37,041 nt of DNA, taken from NCBI GenBank assembly GCA_052034135.1, contig JBPOJC010000117.1, positions 1 through 37,041 of the forward strand, read 5' to 3'. Source of the DNA: JAGPKI01 sp052034135 (GTDB lineage Bacteria > Caldisericota > Caldisericia > UBA6126 > JAGPKI01). Below are positions 23,473 through 31,252 of this stretch, one piece after another (positions within the stretch are counted from its first letter, which is position 1; every line of letters starts with the position of its first letter). Both the position numbers and the translations under genes were made by a program. A model generated the notes under the pieces. The model made no database searches. It saw nothing but the letters and a program-made list of their open reading frames with translations, and was not told where the DNA came from.

Positions 23473-24627
23473 ATGTTGGATTACTTTTTAAATGACAATC
23501 AGAAAACAATAAAGAATCTTGCAAGCAGGTTTGCAGAAGAAAGAATAAAACCTGTAAGAGAAGAATTAGATAGAGAGAATAAATTTCCTAAAGATTTAAT
23601 AGATGAGCTCGGAAAGCTTGACTTTATGCGAATTTTTATACCGAAAGAATTTGATGGTTTTGGATATGGCGTAACAGAGCTATGTATAGTTTTAGAAGAG
23701 ATTTCAAAAGTTTGTGGAGGAGTAGGAACTTCCTATGCAGTTAATGCTTTAGGGGCTTATCCTATTGTTAGATTTGGGACAGACGAGCAAAAAAAGAAAT
23801 ATTTACCCGAAATAGCTAATGGTAGGAAGCTTGCTGCTTTTGCCTTAACTGAACCAGAGGCTGGCTCTGATGCATCTAATATCCATTCTTATGCTCAACT
23901 CAAAGGAGAAGAGTATATATTAAATGGGTCAAAAATTTTTATAACAAACGGTGAAGTAGCTGATATTTACGTTGTAATTGCAACAGTTAATTTTAATAGA
24001 GGAGTAAGAGGTTTAACAGCTTTCATATTAGAAAAAGGGATGCATGGGTTTCGCTTTGGGAAAAAAGAAGACAAGATGGGAATCAGGGCATCTACCACGT
24101 GCGAGCTTATTTTTGAAGACGTAGTTTTAAAAAAAGAGAATATCCTTGGAGGAGTAGGAAGAGGATTTCTTATAGCAATGGATAATTTTGATCATTCGAG
24201 ACCGGGAATAGGCGCACAAGCTGTGGGTATTGCTCAAGGTGCTTTTGAAGAGGCTCTAAAATATTCTAAAAATAGAATTCAATTTGGTGAACCCATTATA
24301 TCTCAAGAAGGGATAAAGTTTATGCTCGCAGATATGGCTACAGAAATTGAAGCTGCAAGAATGCTTGTTTACTCTGTGGCAAAAGCAATTGACAATAACC
24401 CGAATAAGAAGTTTTCAAAAGAGGCTGCAATGGCAAAACTTTTTGCCTCTGATATGGCAATGAAAGTCACAGTTGATGCTGTTCAAATATTCGGCGGTTA
24501 TGGCTATATGAAAGATTATCCTGTAGAAAAGATGATGAGGGATGCAAAAATTACTCAAATTTATGAAGGCACTAATCAGATTCAAAGGCTTGTAATCGCT
24601 CAAGAGTTAATAAGAAAATTAAATTAA
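23473..24627 (+). CDS. Acyl-CoA dehydrogenase
   Basis: A 384-residue FAD-dependent acyl-CoA dehydrogenase of standard length. The three usual domains are visible: an N-terminal helical domain, the beta domain with FALTEPEAGSDAS and GSKIFITNGEVADIYVV, and the C-terminal helical domain with RIQFGEPI, QIFGGYGYMKDYPVEKMMRDAKI and the IYEGTNQIQR motif. E365 in that motif is the expected catalytic base, as in butyryl-CoA and short-chain enzymes. It would pass electrons to an electron-transfer flavoprotein; no etfAB is in the window. The ATG at 23473 has GAGGTAA nine bases upstream. The substrate is likely short-chain or branched acyl-CoA, perhaps from amino-acid fermentation; that is inference. Confidence 0.94.
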   Translation: MLDYFLNDNQKTIKNLASRFAEERIKPVREELDRENKFPKDLIDELGKLDFMRIFIPKEFDGFGYGVTELCIVLEEISKVCGGVGTSYAVNALGAYPIVRFGTDEQKKKYLPEIANGRKLAAFALTEPEAGSDASNIHSYAQLKGEEYILNGSKIFITNGEVADIYVVIATVNFNRGVRGLTAFILEKGMHGFRFGKKEDKMGIRASTTCELIFEDVVLKKENILGGVGRGFLIAMDNFDHSRPGIGAQAVGIAQGAFEEALKYSKNRIQFGEPIISQEGIKFMLADMATEIEAARMLVYSVAKAIDNNPNKKFSKEAAMAKLFASDMAMKVTVDAVQIFGGYGYMKDYPVEKMMRDAKITQIYEGTNQIQRLVIAQELIRKLN

Positions 24628-24662
24628 TGTTCATTAATGTTTGTCATATCTTGCTCTCCGCT

Positions 24663-25066
24663 GTCATTCCGAAGTGCGTATTTTGCAATCGTATTGAGAA
24701 ATCTCTATTCCATCATCCCAGAATGTATTTATCGGGGATCCAAACCAATTTTTAACATTTTTTGTATTTAGGAGTGACAGAATTATCATTTTTACCCCAC
24801 TTATATATATGGAGAGTTTATTTTTACACATTTTGCATGAGGTAGAAATATGGAACCATCCTTGGTATCCTGGATTCCCGCAATCGCTAAGAATGACAAA
24901 GAAGGTTACGGGAATGACAAGAAAAATCGCCGGAATGACACGCAAGGAGTTCCTTACGAATCAAAATACGCTCCCCCAGGAAGACTGGGAGGATGGTCAT
25001 TCTTAGTGTTAGCAAAGAATCTCCTACCACCTCACCGTCATTCTGAGCGTTAGCGAAGAATCTCCT
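24663..25066. repeat. Intergenic island of interspersed GTCATTCTGAGCG-type repeats
   Basis: The gene-free stretch 24628-25200 holds several copies of one family. Plus-strand copies are 24663-24705 (GTCATTCCGAAGTGCG to AAATCTC), 24996-25025 and 25037-25066; the last two are near-identical 30-mers 41 bp apart, starting GTCATTCT and ending AGAATCTCCT. Minus-strand copies are 24985-24946 (GTCTTCCTGGGGGAGC to GGAACTCC) and 24897-24870 (GTCATTCTTAGCG to GGGAATCCAG), with extra GTCATTCC fragments near 24910 and 24931. Reading frames over this region are artefacts of the repeats. Families of this shape are widespread non-coding intergenic repeats; their function is unknown. Confidence 0.75.
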
Positions 25067-25136
25067 CATTTAATCATTTTTTATTTTTTCTTACTCTTTT
25101 CATTCCTATTCCTTGACTTTTATAAATATAGGCTTA

Positions 25137-25157
25137 ACTGTATTAGACTAATACAGT
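25137..25157. promoter_or_regulatory. Perfect inverted repeat, likely operator
   Basis: Nine-base arms ACTGTATTA (25137-25145) and TAATACAGT (25149-25157) are exact reverse complements separated by GAC. The site lies 43 bp before the start codon of the membrane protein at 25201 and begins 18 bases after a TTGACT -35-like box (25113-25118), so it would cover the -10 region. The size and symmetry fit a dimeric repressor such as a GntR or TetR type. No such regulator gene is in the window. The stem is too short and lacks a T-run, so a terminator is unlikely. Confidence 0.55.
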
Positions 25158-25200
25158 ATTCAGAAGCTTTTGAGAATATTTATGGAAAGGAAGTATTTTA

Positions 25201-25791
25201 ATGGACGATTCGACATTTTTCAAAAGTTTTACTCAAGCAGATCCACTAATTAGGACTGGTGCAATTATAGGTTATTACTTCTCTGCCATATTAGCAATAA
25301 TATTGTTTTTCTTTATTTTGAAGATTTATTACTCTCGTTTCATTAAAGATTACAAAATAAAGAATTCTACAATTGTACTTGATGTTTTGTTCATTATCAT
25401 TATAGATAAAGGTATTAGATGTCTTGTCATGCAACAAGTTGAAATATTTATGGCAAGTTACCTCGTTAATAAAGTAAACGCGGGATTAATAGAGTTTGAT
25501 ACACTTCAGTTAATTGTTGCTGGTCTTGACTCAATCATTTCAATAGCTGCAACGATAGGAGTTATATTGTATATTTTCCTAAAGAGAGTTGTACCTTTCA
25601 GAAAAGCTGAAAATAAATTAAATAAAGTAAAAGATTTCTTTATTCTGCTACTTTATTTGCTTGTAGGTTCAATAATATTCAAGATTATCTATTATTGCGT
25701 AGCACGATTAATTCTTAATAGTAATTATTCATTATTTGAAGGTTTCTTGAACTATAAAAATTATCTTGACTTCTTTATTCCTATGCGTTAA
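25201..25791 (+). CDS. Uncharacterised four-helix membrane protein
   Basis: I do not recognise this 196-residue protein. It has four strongly hydrophobic stretches at about residues 18-43, 57-80, 97-122 and 143-170, with charged loops between, so it is an integral membrane protein. No signal peptide cleavage site, catalytic motif or cysteine cluster is seen. The ATG at 25201 has AAAGGAAG about nine bases upstream. It stands alone between the repeat island and a decayed fragment, behind a putative operator palindrome. There is no evidence for a function. Confidence 0.7.
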   Translation: MDDSTFFKSFTQADPLIRTGAIIGYYFSAILAIILFFFILKIYYSRFIKDYKIKNSTIVLDVLFIIIIDKGIRCLVMQQVEIFMASYLVNKVNAGLIEFDTLQLIVAGLDSIISIAATIGVILYIFLKRVVPFRKAENKLNKVKDFFILLLYLLVGSIIFKIIYYCVARLILNSNYSLFEGFLNYKNYLDFFIPMR

Positions 25792-25845
25792 ATAGGCGTT
25801 AAATAGTTTATTAAAGATAGAAATTTCTGTTTTTTAAAGCTGTAA

Positions 25846-26055
25846 ACAAATGGTATTAATGATCCATATTCATATAGAGCAAGATATGGATTTATAAATA
25901 TTGGAGACTTATGGGCAAATAATGATGACGGAACAGTTTATATGCAAGGGCATCCTGTAATACCTAATCGCTGGGGAAATGTAGTAACAAATGAAAATCA
26001 TAACCAAGTTTTAAAAGCTTCATCAAATACTTTACGATATTTCTTCATTAAATAA
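25846..26055 (+). pseudogene. Truncated protein fragment, C-terminal end only
   Basis: The 351 bp between the membrane protein and ferredoxin contain a 69-codon open stretch ending at TAA 26053-26055. It reads protein-like (NDPYSYRARYGFINIGDLW, then DDGTVYMQGHPVIPNRWGN), but it begins right after an in-frame TAA and has no usable start before an internal ATG at 25939. It looks like the C-terminal remnant of a larger protein, possibly secreted or pilin-like; I cannot name the family. Bases 26056-26142 are the AT-rich leader of the ferredoxin gene. Confidence 0.45.
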
Positions 26056-26142
26056 AATATTATAATTATGGAGGTATTATTTTCGGAAGATTTATTGTAA
26101 AATTATAATTAATATTTTTATTGGAGGTAACATTAGGATAAA

Positions 26143-26349
26143 ATGCCAGAAGTAAAAATCGATGAAAAATTATGTAAAGGATGTTCAATCTGTGTGGATG
26201 TTTGCCCAGTTCATATTATCGAACTTAAAAAAGACGAATTGAACCCATCAGGTTATCACCCAGCTTATGTTAAAGATATGGATAAATGTACTTTATGCAC
26301 TTATTGTGGCTTAATGTGCCCAGATACTGCTATTGAAATTTGGAAATAA
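26143..26349 (+). CDS. 2[4Fe-4S] ferredoxin (oxidoreductase delta-subunit type)
   Basis: The 68-residue protein has two classic clusters: C11, C14, C17 and C21-P, then C49, C52, C55 and C59-P. The 27-residue spacer between them, with NPSGYHPAYV, is typical of the small ferredoxin subunit (KorD/VorD-like) of 2-oxoacid:ferredoxin oxidoreductases. No alpha, beta or gamma oxidoreductase subunit follows here, so it may be a free electron carrier or an orphan subunit. The ATG at 26143 has AGGA five bases before it; a stronger GGAGGT lies about 15 bases before the ATG. The response-regulator gene starts within a few bases of its stop. Confidence 0.93.
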   Translation: MPEVKIDEKLCKGCSICVDVCPVHIIELKKDELNPSGYHPAYVKDMDKCTLCTYCGLMCPDTAIEIWK

Positions 26350-26356
26350 AGAGTTT

Positions 26357-27187
26357 GTGGAAGTATTAAACAATAAAGAGCAAAATAGTGTTTTAATCAT
26401 TGATGATGAAGTAGACATCCTCAATTTGCTCGCTCTCCACTTAAGACTTAAAAATTATAAGGTTTATCAAGCGTCAAACGGCAAAGATGGCATTGAATTA
26501 GCAATTTCCGAAAAACCAGATATCATAATACTCGATGTAATGATGCCAGATATGGGTGGTTTTGAAGTTTGCAAAAAATTAAAAGAAAGCATCGAAACAG
26601 CAAATATTCCAATTATTTTTCTCACTGCAAAATCAACAATTAATGATAAGGTAACTGGACTTGGTTGTGGAGCTGATGATTATATAGTTAAACCATTTGA
26701 TTTTGACGAGTTAGAGATGAGGATAAGAAGAAGTTTAAGAGGTTTTCAGGATTCTAAATTTTCAAAGATAAAAGTTTATGCAGGAAAATCAATGGAAGAA
26801 AAAATAAATAAATGGTTTTTCGAAAAAACAAACATAAATATGCTTCTAATAAGATTATTAACTAATACTGATAAGAATGAGCAGGATAATAAATTTCTTA
26901 AAGAATTACATGATGATTTTCTTATTCAATTAAATTTAATTTTGCTTGATAAAGATGAGAGAGAATATTTTTTAGGAAGGATAGATAACTATACATATTT
27001 GTTCTTTAATCTATTCACTGATTTAGAAAGTTTTTGCAGGAATTTAATTGAAGCTATAAAGAAGAATTCTAAATCCTCAATAAATCTAAAAATCTCAATA
27101 TATCTAAATGTTGATAATAAATTTAAAGAAGCTAAAGATATACTCAATGAAGTAGGTGCAACAACCAATTCTATAAGTAATTTATGA
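26357..27187 (+). CDS. Response regulator receiver protein with possible degenerate GGDEF-like C-terminus
   Basis: I take GTG 26357 as the start (276 residues), seven bases after the ferredoxin stop; TTG 26333, inside ferredoxin, lacks a ribosome site. Residues ~10-125 are a receiver domain: D16/D17 of IIDDE, phospho-acceptor D60 in ILDVMMPDMGG, T90 in FLTAK and K112 in VKPFDFDE, all intact. The remaining ~150 residues have no helix-turn-helix. The segment GRIDNYTYLFFNL followed by a LKISIYLNV strand resembles the second half of a GGDEF domain with the GG(D/E)EF signature lost; this is a by-eye inference. No histidine kinase gene is adjacent, so it is an orphan regulator. Confidence 0.85.
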   Translation: MEVLNNKEQNSVLIIDDEVDILNLLALHLRLKNYKVYQASNGKDGIELAISEKPDIIILDVMMPDMGGFEVCKKLKESIETANIPIIFLTAKSTINDKVTGLGCGADDYIVKPFDFDELEMRIRRSLRGFQDSKFSKIKVYAGKSMEEKINKWFFEKTNINMLLIRLLTNTDKNEQDNKFLKELHDDFLIQLNLILLDKDEREYFLGRIDNYTYLFFNLFTDLESFCRNLIEAIKKNSKSSINLKISIYLNVDNKFKEAKDILNEVGATTNSISNL

Positions 27188-27227
27188 CATAATTATAGTT
27201 ATAAGAGTTTTTATAAACGTAAATTAA

Positions 27228-27875
27228 ATGCCAGAAAAAGAAAAGGTAGAAATATTTCTTGCCTCCTCTTCACCAAGGAGAAAAGAATTACTCAGTAAAA
27301 TATTTAAAGATTTTTATGTTATAGATTCTTCTTACGTTAAAGAAGATTTAACATCTTCCTCTTTAGAGGAATTAGTGCTATCAAACGCATTTAAGAAAGC
27401 TTATAATGCTGTAAGAGAAGTAAAATATATTCCTTCTCTTATAATAGCAGCAGATACAATTGTAGCTGTGGGACAAAAAGTTTTAGGAAAACCTTCTTCT
27501 ATTGAAGAAGCAAAATACTTTTTAAGAGAATTGAGTGGTAAAGCACATTATGTATATACAGGAGTAGTTCTCATAGTTAATATAAAGTTAAAATCAGATA
27601 ACTACAGTTTTGCTGAGAAAACTAAAGTTACATTCAATAGTTTAACAGATGAACAGATAGATTACTATGTAAAAGAATTTTCGCCTCTTGATAAAGCTGG
27701 AGCATATGGTATTCAAGAGGCACCCATAGATTTTATTAAAAGTGTAGAGGGAGAATATGAAAACGTTATTGGTTTACCTTTAATGAAGCTTAGGAAGCTT
27801 TTAAACGAACTTTCAGAAATTCATCCAGAGATTGATTTTAATATTAAACAAGACCAGGCTCAAGGCTCTAATTAA
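27228..27875 (+). CDS. maf: Maf/YhdE-family nucleoside triphosphate pyrophosphatase
   Basis: The 215-residue Maf protein hydrolyses nucleotides such as dTTP, UTP or modified NTPs; some members affect septum formation. Motifs are LASSSPRRKELL near the N-terminus (substrate-phosphate loop), AADTIVAVGQKVLGKP with the catalytic Asp, and DKAGAYGIQEAP with GEYENVIGLPL near the end. The family is normally about 190-200 residues; the last ~20 (polar, Asp/Gln-rich) are an extension. The ATG at 27228 has only a weak ribosome site. A clear terminator follows at 27962. Confidence 0.95.
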   Translation: MPEKEKVEIFLASSSPRRKELLSKIFKDFYVIDSSYVKEDLTSSSLEELVLSNAFKKAYNAVREVKYIPSLIIAADTIVAVGQKVLGKPSSIEEAKYFLRELSGKAHYVYTGVVLIVNIKLKSDNYSFAEKTKVTFNSLTDEQIDYYVKEFSPLDKAGAYGIQEAPIDFIKSVEGEYENVIGLPLMKLRKLLNELSEIHPEIDFNIKQDQAQGSN

Positions 27876-27961
27876 TGGCTCATATTATTAATTTAATTAT
27901 TTATACATTAAGGTGAAATAAATAAAGCGTAATTGAGGAAAGAATACGATTATTTTCTCAC

Positions 27962-27986
27962 ATACCATTTTTAATGGTATTTTTTT
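27962..27986 (+). terminator. Rho-independent terminator after maf
   Basis: An 8-bp perfect stem (ATACCATT, 27962-27969, with AATGGTAT, 27973-27980) and a TTT loop are followed immediately by seven T residues. It ends the ferredoxin/regulator/maf strand before the convergent flavoprotein gene. Confidence 0.8.
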
Positions 27987-28122
27987 GATTATGTAGGTTT
28001 TGTCAATAGTTAAAGAAAAATATATTCAGTTTTTGTTGATTATTCAAAGATTTATAGACAGAATAAAAAATGAAATATTAACTTAAAAATTATTTATATC
28101 CTAAAATTTGGGAAGTATCAGT

Positions 28123-29220
28123 TTAAAATTGTTTATTTCGAGTTGCTTTTTCAAATTCTTCTCTAAGTTCATTGATAAGATGCTCAACAGAGACTATTTC
28201 CTTTACTCTATAAGCATTCGAACCTGCAAAAGCAAATCCATTATCCAGATTTCCTTTTTTTGCCTGCATTAAAGCTGAGGCAATACAATAAGGTGACTTT
28301 TTATAATTACAAGTCACTATGCAATGATAGGGACATGAAAAAGGTTTTTTCTTTCCAGCCTCTACATTATTGATAAAATTATTTCTTATAGCTCTTCCTG
28401 GCAATCCTAAAGGACTATTAATGATAACGATATCTTTTTCTTCACATTGAATATAAGCCTGCTTAAATGAGTCAGATGCATCACATTCCTTAGTACCTAC
28501 AAATCGTGTTGCCATCTGAACACCTGAAGCACCCAATGAAAGATAGCGGTTAATGTCGTAACCGTTATATACTCCGCCAGCTGCAATGACAGGAATCGTG
28601 CCATCAATTGTTTTTTCCAATTCTTTAACCTCGTTAACAACTTCTGGAACAAGGTTTTCTAATTGGTAGTTAGCATCTGTTAATTGCTCGAGTCTAAAAC
28701 CAAGATGTCCTCCTGCCTTTGGTCCTTCAACAACAAATGCATCTGGCTTGTAATGATAACGTTCAAACCATCTTCTTGTAATTAAATTTGCAGCTTTAGC
28801 ACTGGATATTATCGGAACTAATTTTGTTTTTACGCTACTACTGATTAATGATGGAAGATTTAGAGGAAGTCCGGCTCCTGCAAAAATAATATCTACTCCT
28901 TCATTAATAGCAACGGTAGCCATTTCATAAAAATTAGACAATGCAACCATGATATTTACGCCAACAATACCTTTAGTAAGTGTTTTAACTTTCTGTATTT
29001 CATTTCTTAAAGCACGAACACTTGCTTCAATATAGTTTTTTGATGAATCAGGCTCCAGCATCCCAATACCTGCAACTGCGATTACACCGATTCCCCCTTG
29101 ATTTGCTACAGCAGAAGCAAGTCCTGACAAAGAAATACCAACACCCATGCCACCTTGTATTATTGGTAATGTTGCCACTAAGTTTCCAATGCGTAATTTA
29201 GGTAAACTAAAATCAAACAT
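28123..29220 (-). CDS. Nitronate monooxygenase / FabK-like flavoprotein (NPD family)
   Basis: A 365-residue FMN-binding TIM-barrel enzyme. Family marks are IIQGGMGVGISLSGLASAVA near the N-terminus, NIMVALSNF, VEGPKAGGHLG with the conserved histidine, the FMN-phosphate site IPVIAAGGVYNGYDINRYLSLGASGVQMATRF, and the C-terminal YCIASAL...GFAFAGSNAYRVKEI motif. Cysteines in CPYHCIVTCNY and at YCIA are typical of this subgroup from anaerobes. It is usually annotated as nitronate monooxygenase; an enoyl-ACP reductase (FabK) role is less likely because no fab genes are near. It is monocistronic, with its 3' end facing maf. The start ATG 29220 has a weak GAGAGAG upstream. Confidence 0.88.
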   Translation of the reverse strand: MFDFSLPKLRIGNLVATLPIIQGGMGVGISLSGLASAVANQGGIGVIAVAGIGMLEPDSSKNYIEASVRALRNEIQKVKTLTKGIVGVNIMVALSNFYEMATVAINEGVDIIFAGAGLPLNLPSLISSSVKTKLVPIISSAKAANLITRRWFERYHYKPDAFVVEGPKAGGHLGFRLEQLTDANYQLENLVPEVVNEVKELEKTIDGTIPVIAAGGVYNGYDINRYLSLGASGVQMATRFVGTKECDASDSFKQAYIQCEEKDIVIINSPLGLPGRAIRNNFINNVEAGKKKPFSCPYHCIVTCNYKKSPYCIASALMQAKKGNLDNGFAFAGSNAYRVKEIVSVEHLINELREEFEKATRNKQF

Positions 29221-29470
29221 ATAACTTCTCTCTCTCTTCCTTCTTTTAATTAAATAAAAAATTTTTCAAATAATCAATTTTTACAGCATTAGAAAATAAA
29301 TTCCAGCTGAATCTTTATAAAACTTATTCTCTTATTCAATGTACAAAAATTATATTTCATTTTAAATAACTTGCTTAAAAGAATATTAATAACCCTTATC
29401 TAAATATACCAATATACTAATAAGCTAAATTTTATTTTGAGTTTATACTCTTTTTTCCAAATTAAGCAAA

Positions 29471-29662
29471 ATGAGACAACTCTCTAATCATAATTTAATT
29501 AGTGATATCCTTAAAAGTAACATTAAAAGGGGATACTTTAAAATGGTTTTAGAGCCAAAAAATGTTAATAGATCTAACAGGAGGCGTTTTAGTCCTGAAA
29601 AGAAGTTTGAAATTGTAAAAGAGGTATTAGTTGTAATAGTGTATGCAACAGAAGAAGTATAA
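29471..29662 (+). pseudogene. Transposase OrfA (IS3-like) N-terminal remnant
   Basis: A short frame, probably read from ATG 29543, contains RRRFSPEKKFEIVKEVL, the typical start of the helix-turn-helix OrfA protein of IS3-like transposons. It then loses similarity and stops at 29660-29662. No DDE domain, OrfB or terminal inverted repeats are visible nearby, so only a fragment is left. It sits directly before the dead histidine-kinase fragment, which suggests insertion or rearrangement destroyed the kinase gene. The 250 bp before it (29221-29470) is AT-rich with nothing recognisable. Confidence 0.55.
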
Positions 29663-29670
29663 CTGAGTTA

Positions 29671-30049
29671 AATAAAAATAAAATAACAGAGAAAATCATC
29701 GATCTAATTGTTGCTATTACAAATGATTTACCGCTTATTTAGGCAAATGTGTTTCAATTGAAACAGGTTCTCATAAACCTTTTAGATAATGCTGTTAAAT
29801 ACACTTCCAATAATTGTAAAATCATGTTTGAGGCTTACAACGAGAGAGATTATATAAGAATTGATTTTGTGATACAGATGTTTGTATACCTGTGTGACAG
29901 GATTAGGTTTTTCAATTATTTAACATATTCTTGAATCAATGGATGGTAGGATTGAAGTTTATAGTGAACTTGACAAAGAATCCACATTTTCTTTGTTTAT
30001 TATAGCTAACTTTACAAAAAAACTTAATATATACTTTACAAATTTTTAA
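29671..30049 (+). pseudogene. Decayed C-terminal part of a PhoR-like sensor histidine kinase
   Basis: Pieces of a HATPase_c domain can be read in three frames. The N-box FQLKQVLINLLDNAVKYTS is intact (from ~29752). It is preceded in frame by NDLPLI and a TAG at 29740-29742. A G1-like CDTDVCIP lies one frame away (29868 onward). The G2-like GLGFSII, a TAA, and HILESMDGRIEVYSELDKEST occupy a third frame (29900-30049). At least two frameshifts and two stops are therefore present, and the dimerisation and sensor parts are gone. The order and spacing match the end of PhoR/WalK-type kinases. Its position right before pstS suggests it once was the phosphate sensor PhoR, which is inference. Confidence 0.75.
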
Positions 30050-30051
30050 CA
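30023..30051 (+). promoter_or_regulatory. Pho box (PhoB/PhoP binding site) of the pst operon
   Basis: Three 7-mers at exact 11-base steps, CTTAATA (30023), CTTTACA (30034) and TTTAACA (30045), each separated by 4 bases, match the tandem-repeat form of PhoP/PhoB sites (TTAACA-like, 11-bp period). Another TTTACA lies at 30011, slightly out of phase. A -10-like TATTAT at 30072-30077 would put the box at about -60 to -33. It overlaps the tail of the dead kinase gene. Confidence 0.65.
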
Positions 30052-30132
30052 AACTATTGGTTTTATTTTGGTATTATTTAATATGTTGTGTATAACAAAT
30101 TAATTAGATTTTTACAATTTAGGAGGCTTGAT

Positions 30133-31212
30133 TTGGAGAAAAATCTTTTTTCGCTAATTGCAATTTTTATTGCATTAAGCATTAGTTTAGTTAGCTGTAA
30201 CGGCGGTAAACAGTCAGAATCTACTAATCTTCCCGAGGCAAAAGAGCTAACAGGAGCTGGAGCAACTTTTCCTGCAGTTCTTTATCAAAAGTGGTTTGAT
30301 GTCTACTACAATGAAAAAGGCATAAAGGTAAATTATCAGGCAATAGGTTCTGGCGGAGGCATTCAGCAACTAACTGAAAAGACTGTTGATTTCGGAGCAA
30401 CTGATGCTCCAATGAATAATGAAGAGGAAAGTAAAGCTGGGGCACCCATAATTCATATTCCTACTACTTTGGGTGCTGTTGTAATTGCTTATAATTTGCC
30501 GGATAATCCTAAACTTAAATTTGATTCCTCTCTAATAGTAGACATATTTCTTGGAAATATAACTAAATGGAATGATCCCAAGATAAAGAGTTTGAATCCT
30601 GAAATAAACCTTCCGGATCAAGCAATTACAGTTGTTCATAGGTCCGATGGCTCAGGAACAACATTTACTTTTACAGAGTATTTATCAAAATCAAGTAATC
30701 TTTGGAACGAAAAAGTTGGAACAGGTAAAAGCGTTAATTGGCCAGTTGGTTTAGGCGGAAAAGGAAACGACGGAGCGGCTGGACTTATTAAACAAACTCC
30801 ATGTTCAATTGGTTATTTAGAGTTAATTTATGCCGTTCAAAATAATTTATCTTATGGAGTTATAAAGAATAAATCTGGTAATTTTATTGAAGCAACGTTA
30901 GAATCAGTTTCAAAAGCAGCTGATATTAATTTACCAGATGATTTAAAAGTTTCTTTAACCGATACTGATGCTCCCGATGGCTACCCAATCTGCACTTTTA
31001 CATGGATAATAGCGTATAAAGAGCAAAATTATAACAATCGAAGCTTAGCACAAGCAAAGGCTATTTATAATATACTTTGGTGGGCAATACACGAAGGGCA
31101 GGATTACAATGAAAATCTACAATATGGAAAGTTATCTCAAAATGCAGTTGAAAAAGCAGAAATTTTAATAAATTCAATGACCTTTAGTGGTGAACCAATA
31201 AATAGTAAGTGA
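30133..31212 (+). CDS. pstS: Phosphate ABC transporter substrate-binding lipoprotein
   Basis: PstS captures orthophosphate outside the membrane. I start it at TTG 30133, six bases after a perfect AGGAGG (30121-30126), giving 359 residues; the GTG at 30088 would add 15 residues without a ribosome site. The N-terminus is a lipoprotein signal (ALSISLVSC, Cys about residue 22). Phosphate-binding motifs are GAGATFPAVLYQKW, IGSGGGIQQL, DFGATDAPM and HRSDGSGTTFTFTEYLS, with TPCSIGYLELIYA later. It is the first gene of pstSCAB-phoU, 40 bp before pstC, behind a Pho box, so induction by phosphate starvation is expected. Confidence 0.97.
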   Translation: MEKNLFSLIAIFIALSISLVSCNGGKQSESTNLPEAKELTGAGATFPAVLYQKWFDVYYNEKGIKVNYQAIGSGGGIQQLTEKTVDFGATDAPMNNEEESKAGAPIIHIPTTLGAVVIAYNLPDNPKLKFDSSLIVDIFLGNITKWNDPKIKSLNPEINLPDQAITVVHRSDGSGTTFTFTEYLSKSSNLWNEKVGTGKSVNWPVGLGGKGNDGAAGLIKQTPCSIGYLELIYAVQNNLSYGVIKNKSGNFIEATLESVSKAADINLPDDLKVSLTDTDAPDGYPICTFTWIIAYKEQNYNNRSLAQAKAIYNILWWAIHEGQDYNENLQYGKLSQNAVEKAEILINSMTFSGEPINSK

Positions 31213-31252
31213 AAATTAGAATAATAAAAAATATTATTCTTTTTTGGTTGTA

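Noticed and set aside
24809..25069. Overlapping short open frames on both strands
   Set aside because: They run across the interspersed repeats, lack ribosome sites, and their residues only reflect the repeat sequence.
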